Source of the DNA: an uncultured Oscillospiraceae bacterium
GTDB taxonomy: Bacteria; Bacillota; Clostridia; Oscillospirales; Acutalibacteraceae
Direction: 5' to 3'
DNA: 5,701 bases
Assembly: GCA_905198295.1 (NCBI GenBank)
Contig: CAJKBW010000132.1
Location: 1-5,701, forward strand
Under the pieces are notes generated by a model. It searched no databases, was not told where the DNA came from, and saw only the letters and a list, made by a program, of their open reading frames with translations. Made by a program: the position numbers and the translations under genes. Positions 1-5,310 of this stretch are shown one piece after another (position 1 is the first letter of the stretch; each line of letters opens with the position of its first letter).

Positions 1-58
1 CCGCCTCAATCGCCGCCACCAGACCACGGGTTTCCACCATTCCCAGAGCTTCCATCAT
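1..58 (-). CDS. BMC-domain shell protein, N-terminal 19 codons only
   Basis: This is the start of a second microcompartment shell gene, cut by the left window edge. The visible protein begins MMEALGMVETRGLVAAIEA, which is the first strand and start of the first helix of the canonical PduA/EutM/CcmK-type BMC-H domain (the G-M-V-E-T-x-G pattern is diagnostic). Family members of this type are usually 90-100 residues and form hexamers that tile the shell facets. Two ATG codons are adjacent (positions 58-56 and 55-53); AGGAG at 70-66 lies 7 bases before the first, so I used the first. It follows the 112-residue shell gene by a 78-base gap. The pore loop and C-terminus are outside the window, so transport specificity and BMC-H versus tandem BMC-T cannot be told. 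Confidence 0.9.
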   Translation of the reverse strand, partial: MMEALGMVETRGLVAAIEA

Positions 59-110
59 TGTACTTCTCCTCACAATCGTATAAAAATTGGTTTGTGTTCA
101 TCTATGACAA

Positions 111-124
111 CAGGCGTTTGCCTG
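111..124 (-). other. Small intergenic stem-loop between the two shell genes
   Basis: In the 78-base gap between the two shell genes, CAGGC and GCCTG form a perfect 5-bp stem around a 4-base loop. It lies 12 bases after the stop codon of the upstream shell gene. No T-run follows directly, so it does not look like a terminator; a role in mRNA processing or differential shell-gene expression is possible, but a 5-bp stem can arise by chance. The rest of the gap is AT-rich and ends in the ribosome site of the next shell gene. Confidence 0.25.
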
Positions 125-136
125 CCGGCAACAGAA

Positions 137-475
137 TCAGTACTCTTCGAGATAGCTCTGATTGAGCTTATCCCGGCCCAGCGCGTTGATCCGCGCCATC
201 TTTTCGGTGTCGGCCTCCTGCCGGGAGATCAGATGCGCAACCGAGAACAGATCCCGCTTTTTCGCTTCCTCCACACCGGCCTTCATCGCCGCTTCCACTG
301 CGGACACATCGCCTTCAAACTTCACCGTAATCATCAGCGGCACCTCAGCGGCGTCGCCGGCGGCCGGCTTATTCTTATCCAGCGCCACGATGGTCACATC
401 GGCGGCCTTTGCCACCGCGTCGGCCACCACCACCGCAGTGGTAAACCCGAACACCTCTATGAGTCCAAGTGCCAT
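137..475 (-). CDS. BMC-domain shell protein, 112 aa (BMC-H-like with lengthened loop)
   Basis: This is a microcompartment shell protein with a single BMC domain. The N-terminus M-A-L-G-L-I-E-V-F-G-F followed by helix 1 ending K23-A-A-D-V27 matches the canonical BMC fold. After strand 2 (residues 27-33) there is a longer, K/P/A-rich stretch (residues 34-46) where PduA-type proteins move quickly to the next strand. The next strand (47-53), the G55-D56-V57-x-A-V turn, and helix 61-73 then follow in normal order. The last 25 residues or so (88-112) form a charged tail ending in E-E-Y, longer than in a minimal hexamer protein. It lacks the K-I-G-S-G pore motif of PduA, so the pore is different. 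It begins 35 bases after the alcohol dehydrogenase stop, with a weak GGCGGG ribosome site. BMC membership is secure; the exact paralogue class is not. Confidence 0.93.
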   Translation of the reverse strand: MALGLIEVFGFTTAVVVADAVAKAADVTIVALDKNKPAAGDAAEVPLMITVKFEGDVSAVEAAMKAGVEEAKKRDLFSVAHLISRQEADTEKMARINALGRDKLNQSYLEEY

Positions 476-510
476 AATTATCCCGCCTTTCCGGGGCTAT
501 CTGCGGCCGC

Positions 511-1734
511 TTACTCCGCGATATAGCACACCTTGATGCCCTGCTGTGCAATGTTGACTTCCATCGCCTCGTTGAGCTTATCGAGCGGGAAGGTGTGGGT
601 GACCAGCTCCTCAATCGGGATCTTCATCTCGCGCGCCTGACGCAGGAACGCCATCGTGGTCGGATAATCCTCAGCACTGTAATCCCACGAACCGACCAGA
701 TTAATTTCCTTGTTGCACAGCGCAAAATGCGGGTTGATGGAGCATTCGCCGTTATTGACAAAGAAGCCCATCTCGCACAGCCCGCCGCCGCGGCGGATGT
801 AGCTGTAAATATCCGCAGCTGCCGGCGGTGCCCCGGTGCACTGGAACGCGAAGTCGACCCCCATATCGTTGGTTACATCCTTGACCAGCGCAACACGCTT
901 CTCCAGCGTATCCGCCTCGCGGAAGTTGATGACCGTCTTCACGCCGAGCTTCTGCGCCATTTCCAACCGCTTCTCGGAGCCGTCCACTGCAATGATGTGG
1001 TTGATGCCCGCCGCGCGCAGCACCGCGACCATCATCAGACCCACCGGGCCGCAGCCCTGCACAAGAACCTTGCTGCCGAAGTTGATCAGCCCGGTACCCT
1101 GGCCGCGGTTCAGCGCATGCACGCACACCGTCGCAAGCTCGAGCAGCATACGCTCTTTCAGGTTCAGGTCGTTAACCTGGAAGTAGGTCGCGCCCTTCGC
1201 ACTGATGAGCAGGTGGGTCGAAAACCAGCCGTTGAGCGGGTTCTTTTCGTTGTGGCCGATCAGGCCGAACACACCCTGATTGTCGCACAGGTTGGTGTTG
1301 CCGGGATGCAGACGGCAGATGCCGCACTCGCCGCAGCTGATAACCGAGGTGACGATCTTATCGCCGACCTTCAGCGGTTTGCCCGCCGTGTCGCAGTGGA
1401 CATTCTTGCCCAGCGCGATCACTTCACCGGTACCCTCATGACCGAGCACAACCGGAATCAGGCCGAACGGATCGCCCTTCCACTCGTGCACGTCGGTGCC
1501 GCAGACGCCGCAGCCCTCGACCTTCACCAGGATATCGTTGTCGCCAACCGCCGGAACCGGAAATTCCTTAACTTCGATCTTGCGCTTATCGGTCAGCATC
1601 GCCACCTTGGCGGTCTTCGGCACATCCGCGTTCTTATGCGCGCAGTTGCCGCCGCAGCTGCATTCATGGCTGCCGTTCATTTCGGAGAGAACCTTGCGTA
1701 CAATGTTCTCCACCTGAGAAGAGTTCAGTTCCAT
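511..1734 (-). CDS. Zinc-dependent alcohol dehydrogenase (MDR family) with N-terminal encapsulation peptide
   Basis: This 407-residue medium-chain dehydrogenase probably reduces propionaldehyde (or lactaldehyde) with NADH inside the compartment and so recycles NAD+. Residues 1-20 form an amphipathic helix (MELNSSQVENIVRKVLSEMN) typical of encapsulation peptides; a short Cys-rich linker follows (C25, C27, C31, H23, H33). The catalytic domain starts near residue 42. Likely catalytic zinc residues are C78 (in C-G-V-C-G-T-D), H99-E100 (G-H-E) and E199, with C204 as an alternative. C134, C137, C140 and C150 fit the structural zinc lobe, with nine residues before the last Cys instead of the usual seven. 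The Rossmann motif G227-C-G-P-V-G232 and the acidic D251 ending the second strand favour NAD(H) over NADP(H). GAGGTG lies 8 bases before the ATG. It begins 22 bases after the aldehyde dehydrogenase stop. This Zn enzyme takes the place of the iron-type PduQ of classical Pdu loci. Confidence 0.9.
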   Translation of the reverse strand: MELNSSQVENIVRKVLSEMNGSHECSCGGNCAHKNADVPKTAKVAMLTDKRKIEVKEFPVPAVGDNDILVKVEGCGVCGTDVHEWKGDPFGLIPVVLGHEGTGEVIALGKNVHCDTAGKPLKVGDKIVTSVISCGECGICRLHPGNTNLCDNQGVFGLIGHNEKNPLNGWFSTHLLISAKGATYFQVNDLNLKERMLLELATVCVHALNRGQGTGLINFGSKVLVQGCGPVGLMMVAVLRAAGINHIIAVDGSEKRLEMAQKLGVKTVINFREADTLEKRVALVKDVTNDMGVDFAFQCTGAPPAAADIYSYIRRGGGLCEMGFFVNNGECSINPHFALCNKEINLVGSWDYSAEDYPTTMAFLRQAREMKIPIEELVTHTFPLDKLNEAMEVNIAQQGIKVCYIAE

Positions 1735-1756
1735 TGTTTTTACACCTCACTGTTGA

Positions 1757-3217
1757 TCAGATAATCCGGAAGCTGTCCGCCATCACGCAGCGGCGCTGCC
1801 GGGTAAAGCTTTTAGCCGAGGTGATTCCCTCACCTGTCGGGCCGGCGATGGTGAAGGTCGTATGCCCCTCTCCGCCGAAGCCGATGCCCGCATAGGACGG
1901 TGCATTCTTGACAAAAATGGTGGTCTCCACCGCCTTGGCGAACCGGGTCAGGTGGTCGATATTCTTCGAGTGCATGTGCGCCGTATGGCGGTTGCCATGC
2001 TCCGCCTTGACCGCAAGGTCAATCGCTTCGTCGATGTTCTTTACCCGCACGATCGGCAGGATCGGCATCATCAGCTCGGTCTGCACAAACGGGTGGTCAA
2101 ACGGCGCTTCACAGATGATGCAGCGCACGTCCTTGCCCACCTTCACACCGATCTTATCCAGCAGAATATCCGCATCGCGGCCAACGCACTTCCGGTTGAT
2201 CACCTTGCGCATCTTGCCGGTTTTCTTATCCTGCTGCTCGACGAGGACAACCGCCGCCAGTTCATCAGCCTGCTGGGCATTGATCAGGTAGGCGCCGTTC
2301 TGCTGCATATACCGGATCAGGTCATCCGCGATATTATCAAACGCGAAGACCTCCTTTTCCGCGATGCAGGGCAGGTTATTGTCGAACGTGCAGCCGTCAA
2401 TGATATCCTTGCCCGCCTTGCGGATGTCGGCGGTATCGTCAACGATGACCGGCGGATTGCCGGCACCGGCGCCGATTGCCTTTTTGCCGGAAGACAGCAC
2501 CGCACGCACCACGCCGGGGCCGCCGGTGCATACCAGCAGACGGATAAGCGGATGGGACTGCATAATCGCTGCCGATTCCATCGTGGGTTTATCCATCGAG
2601 CAGACCAGCACCTCCGGACCGCCCGCCGCATGGCAGGCGCGGTTGACTAGGTCCACCGCATAGTTGGAGGTCGCAATCGCGTGCGGATGCGGGTTAAACA
2701 CCACGCCGTTGCCCGCCGCGATCATGCCGATCGAGTTGCACAGCACCGTTTCGCTCGGGTTGGTGCTTGGGGTAATCGCCCCCACCACGCCGAACGGTGC
2801 CATTTCGATGAGAGTCAAGCCGTTATCGCCGGTCTTGGCATGGGAGGTGATATCCTCCGTTCCCGGCGTCTTGTCCGCCACCAGCAAATGTTTGGCTTCC
2901 TTATGCTCCACACGGCCCATGCCGGTTTCGGCCACGCCGATTTCCGCCATGATCCGCGCTTCTTTACGGATCAGGCCGCGGATGGCGGTGATGATCTTTT
3001 CCCGCTCTTCCACGCTCATATCCCGTATGGCCTTATAGCCCCGCGACGCCGCTTCGATCGCTTCGTTCATGTCGCTGTAGATCCCGACAAAGCGGCGGCC
3101 GTGGTACTGCGTCGCGTCCCACGCGGGCGCGGACTGCGCCGGTGCATCGGTCTGCATCCGGCGGACAACCTGCTGCACGATCTCGTTAATCTGTGCTTCG
3201 GTTACGTTCAAAGCCAA
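1757..3217 (-). CDS. pduP: CoA-acylating aldehyde dehydrogenase (PduP/EutE type) with N-terminal encapsulation peptide, TTG start
   Basis: This 486-residue enzyme oxidises propionaldehyde (or acetaldehyde) to the acyl-CoA with NAD+ and CoA. Residues 1-21 form an amphipathic helix of the encapsulation-peptide type (N-V-T-E-A-Q-I-N-E-I-V-Q-Q-V-V-R-R-M), followed by an A/P/Q linker to about residue 36. The aldehyde dehydrogenase domain shows P150-S-T-N-P-S-E at the substrate side, T231-G-G-P-G in the nucleotide fold, G-A-G-A-G-N-P-P-V near 249-257, and the catalytic C284 in N-N-L-P-C-I-A-E-K. The C-terminus T-R-Q-R-R-C ... F-R-I-I is the family signature. Length matches PduP/EutE. The start must be the TTG at 3217-3215: an in-frame TAA is directly upstream, AAAGGAG lies 9 bases before it, and the next Met (residue 21) would remove the targeting helix. 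It abuts the PduO-like gene with zero spacing. PduP versus EutE is an assignment by context, so the gene symbol is tentative. Confidence 0.93.
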   Translation of the reverse strand: MALNVTEAQINEIVQQVVRRMQTDAPAQSAPAWDATQYHGRRFVGIYSDMNEAIEAASRGYKAIRDMSVEEREKIITAIRGLIRKEARIMAEIGVAETGMGRVEHKEAKHLLVADKTPGTEDITSHAKTGDNGLTLIEMAPFGVVGAITPSTNPSETVLCNSIGMIAAGNGVVFNPHPHAIATSNYAVDLVNRACHAAGGPEVLVCSMDKPTMESAAIMQSHPLIRLLVCTGGPGVVRAVLSSGKKAIGAGAGNPPVIVDDTADIRKAGKDIIDGCTFDNNLPCIAEKEVFAFDNIADDLIRYMQQNGAYLINAQQADELAAVVLVEQQDKKTGKMRKVINRKCVGRDADILLDKIGVKVGKDVRCIICEAPFDHPFVQTELMMPILPIVRVKNIDEAIDLAVKAEHGNRHTAHMHSKNIDHLTRFAKAVETTIFVKNAPSYAGIGFGGEGHTTFTIAGPTGEGITSAKSFTRQRRCVMADSFRII

Positions 3218-4165
3218 TTATAGCATCTCCTTTCCGAAAAAGTCCAGTGCATAATCAGCGAGGGCGGTGTCCTGCTCAGCGCTGCCGCCGCTGACACCAA
3301 AGCCGCCGATGATGGCGCCGTCCCGCACAAGCGGCACGCCGCCGCCGAAAATCACGATCCGGCCGGCATTCGTATGCTGCACGCCGTAGAGCGGCGCGCC
3401 CGGCTGTGCCAACCGGCCAAGTTCCGCGGTTGTCATCTTCAGGGAAACACTGGTGAACGCTTTATTCGCCGCGATATCCACGCTCGCGATATAAGCATCA
3501 TCGTCCCGCAGCAGAACCACCGGATTGCCGCCCGCGTCGCACACCGCCGTCACCACCCGCAGCCCCTGCTGTCTGGCATGCGCCTGCACCGCACGGCACA
3601 GGACCAGCGCCTGCTCACAGAAGCCTTCACCGGCGGGACGGGTCGCCTGTATGGCGGCCGGTGTTTTTGTCGTAGCCGGCTGTCCGAGGTCACACACCCG
3701 CGCCAGCGCCGCCAACAGCGCCGACAGCCGGTTGAGCCAGGCCAGCACTTCCCGGGGGACCCCGCCGGTTTGCGCCATCGCGACCGCGCGGCGCTCTGCC
3801 TTACGGGCTACCGCGCGCGCCAGCTCCAGCGCCGCGCCGCCCTCGGACGCCCCCGCCTGTGCAGATGCTCCCTCCGGCAGCGAACTGGCCAGCGAATCGA
3901 TCGCCTGCTCCAGCTTCATCACCTGTTCTTTGGTAGCGAAGCGTTCACCGCCGGCAAGCTCTTTGCTGAGCGCATCGGCATTTTCCTGCACATGGGCCAG
4001 GATTTCTGCCAAGGCGGCCGGCGTTTTCTGCCGGGCTATGCCCAGTGTGGAGGTGAATTCATCCAACGTACCGAGAAGCTCGAACACCGGGCTGCTTTTC
4101 GGAATATTCATCCGCGTGCGCGTACTCGCGCGCCCGGTATCGCCCGTTCCCGTATACAGCTTCAT
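3218..4165 (-). CDS. PduO-like protein: divergent cobalamin adenosyltransferase-like domain fused to HbpS/GlcG (DUF336) domain
   Basis: This 315-residue protein has the two-domain order of PduO. Residues 1-160 match the ATP:cob(I)alamin adenosyltransferase fold: Y-T-x-T-G-D-T-G at 4-11, G32-T-L-D-E36, then R117-x-x-x-R121-K-A-E124-R125 and L144-N-R-L-S148 in the C-terminal helices. Residues about 180-311 match the HbpS/GlcG haem-associated domain, with A-V-C-D-A-G-G-N-P at 207-215, K235-A-F-T, and G274-G-G-V-P-L ... G-G-F-G-V-S-G-G-S at 287-295. The ATP loop is abnormal: with the spacing to K23 unchanged, the usual T, L, G and R are A13, T15, R18 and N20. The Asp after N-R-L-S is A149, and the F-x-x-P-G-G segment is degraded to L-P-E-G near 96-99. 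Adenosyltransferase activity is therefore doubtful. I start at ATG 4165 because GGAGGTG at 4177-4171 is best spaced for it; a GTG one codon upstream is the alternative. Confidence 0.88.
   Translation of the reverse strand: MKLYTGTGDTGRASTRTRMNIPKSSPVFELLGTLDEFTSTLGIARQKTPAALAEILAHVQENADALSKELAGGERFATKEQVMKLEQAIDSLASSLPEGASAQAGASEGGAALELARAVARKAERRAVAMAQTGGVPREVLAWLNRLSALLAALARVCDLGQPATTKTPAAIQATRPAGEGFCEQALVLCRAVQAHARQQGLRVVTAVCDAGGNPVVLLRDDDAYIASVDIAANKAFTSVSLKMTTAELGRLAQPGAPLYGVQHTNAGRIVIFGGGVPLVRDGAIIGGFGVSGGSAEQDTALADYALDFFGKEML
3227..3233 (-). promoter_or_regulatory. Ribosome binding site AAAGGAG, deciding a TTG start
   Basis: AAAGGAG lies 9 bases upstream of the TTG that begins the aldehyde dehydrogenase, and inside the last codons of the PduO-like gene. 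No in-frame ATG lies between the preceding TAA and TTG, so this site supports TTG initiation. Stop and start codons touch, which suggests translational coupling between the two genes. Confidence 0.75.
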
Positions 4166-4170
4166 CACTC

Positions 4171-4177
4171 CACCTCC
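4171..4177 (-). promoter_or_regulatory. Ribosome binding site GGAGGTG of the PduO-like gene
   Basis: GGAGGTG precedes the PduO-like gene. The GGAGG core is 7 bases from the ATG at 4165 but only 4 bases from the GTG at 4168, so it favours the ATG. The same heptamer precedes the small gene just upstream. Confidence 0.7.
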
Positions 4178-4197
4178 CCGATCCTGTTCTGCGTTAT

Positions 4198-4368
4198 TTA
4201 TTCAGCCAGCTGCGCCGCCTCACGCAGCTTGGCGGCCAGACGGGGATTTCCCGCCTGCTCCGCCTTGTCCGCCTGCCGCAGCAGTGTGCTGCGGTCGCAC
4301 GGCACAGCTTCCTGCTCCCGAAGCTGTCCGGCCAGCTGGGCCACCAGTCTGGCGATATAATCACTCAT
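4198..4368 (-). CDS. Small protein of unknown function, 56 aa
   Basis: I do not recognise this protein. It has 56 codons, begins ATG-AGT-GAT-TAT, and ends Q-L-A-E followed by TAA. GGAGGTG lies 6 bases before the ATG, as good a ribosome site as any in the operon. It sits 32 bases after the aldolase stop and 32 bases before the PduO-like start, filling a slot that would otherwise be an odd 230-base gap. Residues 1-20 (MSDYIARLVAQLAGQLREQE) place I5, L8, V9, L12 and L16 on one helical face, as encapsulation peptides do. A short linker containing P23 and C24 is followed by a second Ala/Leu-rich charged helix (about 27-55) with R-L-A-A-K-L-R-E-A-A-Q-L. There is no transmembrane segment or signal peptide. 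An internal scaffold, assembly or cargo-adaptor role is a guess from context; coding status is well supported, function is not. Confidence 0.75.
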   Translation of the reverse strand: MSDYIARLVAQLAGQLREQEAVPCDRSTLLRQADKAEQAGNPRLAAKLREAAQLAE

Positions 4369-4374
4369 GCCGGA

Positions 4375-4381
4375 CACCTCC
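4375..4381 (-). promoter_or_regulatory. Ribosome binding site GGAGGTG of the 56-aa gene
   Basis: This near-consensus Shine-Dalgarno sequence is 6 bases from the ATG at 4368. It is the main sequence evidence that the short reading frame is translated. Confidence 0.7.
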
Positions 4382-4400
4382 GTTGTTCTCCCGTTCGGTC

Positions 4401-5216
4401 TTACTTGCCGAGCGCGGCCAGCACCTTCTTGGTCACTTCCGCAACCAGATCGCTGTTGGCAGCGGCAGGCTGCGCCGCCGTCTGCGCGGAACTGCAGCTG
4501 CTCGGCAGATTATCTTTGCACTTGCAGTTCTCGGTGCCGAGGTTCGGGCACTTTTTGCAGCCCGGATGACGGCCCGGCATCTGGAACTTCTTGCGCAGCT
4601 CCATCAGCTTGATCAGGTCGTCGCACGGAATCTCTTCAATACCGCCAAGCTGATACGCAATCGCGCTGATCTTCGCATTGAATTCCACCTCTTCCATGAC
4701 GAAGAACGCCTTGGTCAGCGTGTTGCCGACGGTCAGAGCGCCGTGGTTCTTCAGCAGGAAGGCGTCATGGTTCTGGATGAACGGCATCAGGGAGTCCGGA
4801 ATTTCTTCGGTGGACGGGGTGCCGTAATCGCAGGTCGGCACGTCGCCGAGCACCAGAACCGCTTCCGGCAGGATGTATTTATCCATCGGCAGACCAGCCA
4901 CGGTGAACGCAGTCGCAGTCGGCGGATGCGCATGAACCACCGCGTTGACATCCGGGCGCTCACGATACACCCGCAGGTGCATCTTGATTTCGGAGGACGG
5001 ATTGAGCTTGCCCTCGATCTTCTTTCCGGTGCCATCGATGCGGATGATCATGTCCGGGGTCATAAAGCCCTTGGACACGCCGGTCGGCGTGCAGTAAAAT
5101 TCGTTGTCGTTGACCTTGACCGAGATGTTGCCGTCGTTAGCTGCGACAAAGCCGTTATTGTAAATGCGGCGGCCGATTTCGCAGATTTCCTTTTTGATCT
5201 CATAAGGGGACATCAT
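4401..5216 (-). CDS. Class II aldolase (L-fuculose/rhamnulose-1-phosphate type) with C-terminal encapsulation peptide
   Basis: This 271-residue protein has a FucA-type aldolase core (about 1-215) that would cleave L-fuculose-1-phosphate or a related ketose phosphate into DHAP and lactaldehyde. N27-D-G-N-I-S, T43-P-T-G-V-S-K and N72-P-S-S-E76 form the substrate and phosphate-binding and catalytic parts. The metal-binding residues are H95 and H97 (H-A-H-P) and H158 (K-N-H-G-A), with E76 as the catalytic acid/base. Ordinary FucA is about 215 residues; the extra C-terminus carries a Cys cluster (C220, C223, C231, C233, C241), an S/A/Q/P linker, and a final amphipathic helix D-L-V-A-E-V-T-K-K-V-L-A-A-L-G-K, which is a C-terminal encapsulation peptide. 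The start is the first of two adjacent ATGs, with AAGGAG 8 bases upstream. Placement in a shell operon supports sugar-phosphate cleavage at or in the compartment. Fuculose versus rhamnulose phosphate cannot be decided from sequence. Confidence 0.9.
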   Translation of the reverse strand: MMSPYEIKKEICEIGRRIYNNGFVAANDGNISVKVNDNEFYCTPTGVSKGFMTPDMIIRIDGTGKKIEGKLNPSSEIKMHLRVYRERPDVNAVVHAHPPTATAFTVAGLPMDKYILPEAVLVLGDVPTCDYGTPSTEEIPDSLMPFIQNHDAFLLKNHGALTVGNTLTKAFFVMEEVEFNAKISAIAYQLGGIEEIPCDDLIKLMELRKKFQMPGRHPGCKKCPNLGTENCKCKDNLPSSCSSAQTAAQPAAANSDLVAEVTKKVLAALGK

Positions 5217-5260
5217 GGTGCATTCTCCTTTTCCTTTATTTCGGTTGATTTATCTTCCCT

Positions 5261-5291
5261 GCCGGAGCACCGCCCGTTCGGGGCGGCCGGC
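5261..5291 (-). other. Strong GC-rich stem-loop between acetate kinase and aldolase
   Basis: CCGCCC (5270-5275) pairs with GGGCGG (5281-5286) around a 5-base loop. The flanking GCCGG (5261-5265) pairs with CCGGC (5287-5291), leaving a 4-base bulge on one side. The element begins about 20 bases after the acetate kinase stop and ends 44 bases before the aldolase start. No U-run follows, so a standard intrinsic terminator is unlikely. A partial attenuator, RNA-processing or mRNA-stabilising element is possible. The remaining part of the 94-base gap is purine-rich leader ending in the aldolase ribosome site; I see no convincing promoter. Confidence 0.5.
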
Positions 5292-5310
5292 GGCATGTTC
5301 AGACGGGTTT

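Noticed and set aside
752..1126. Alternate-frame minus-strand open frame inside the alcohol dehydrogenase
   Set aside because: It is an out-of-frame overlap within a well-supported gene and is rich in Arg/Gly, as expected of GC-rich frame shadows. The same holds for 375-614, 2317-2631, 4787-5035 and 5370-5552.
595..1764. A 389-codon plus-strand open frame opposite the alcohol dehydrogenase
   Set aside because: The translation is His/Arg/Ala/Asp-rich without motifs and fully mirrors a gene with intact zinc and NAD motifs.
1862..3223. Plus-strand open frames opposite the aldehyde dehydrogenase
   Set aside because: They are antisense shadows of a gene with an intact catalytic Cys and family C-terminus; none has a recognisable motif.
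3218..4165. PduO-like gene as a pseudogene
   Set aside because: The frame is intact over 315 codons, both domains are full in outline, the HbpS-like domain is well conserved and the ribosome site is strong. The altered ATP loop looks like divergence without frame decay.
4166..4168. GTG as start of the PduO-like protein
   Set aside because: The ATG one codon downstream is better spaced from GGAGGTG and matches the usual family beginning M-x-x-Y-T; the GTG would be only 4 bases from the GGAGG core.
5261..5291. Intrinsic terminator after acetate kinase
   Set aside because: The stem is strong, but the bases that follow in the transcript are GCAGGGAAGAUAAAUC, not a U-run, so I list it only as a stem-loop.
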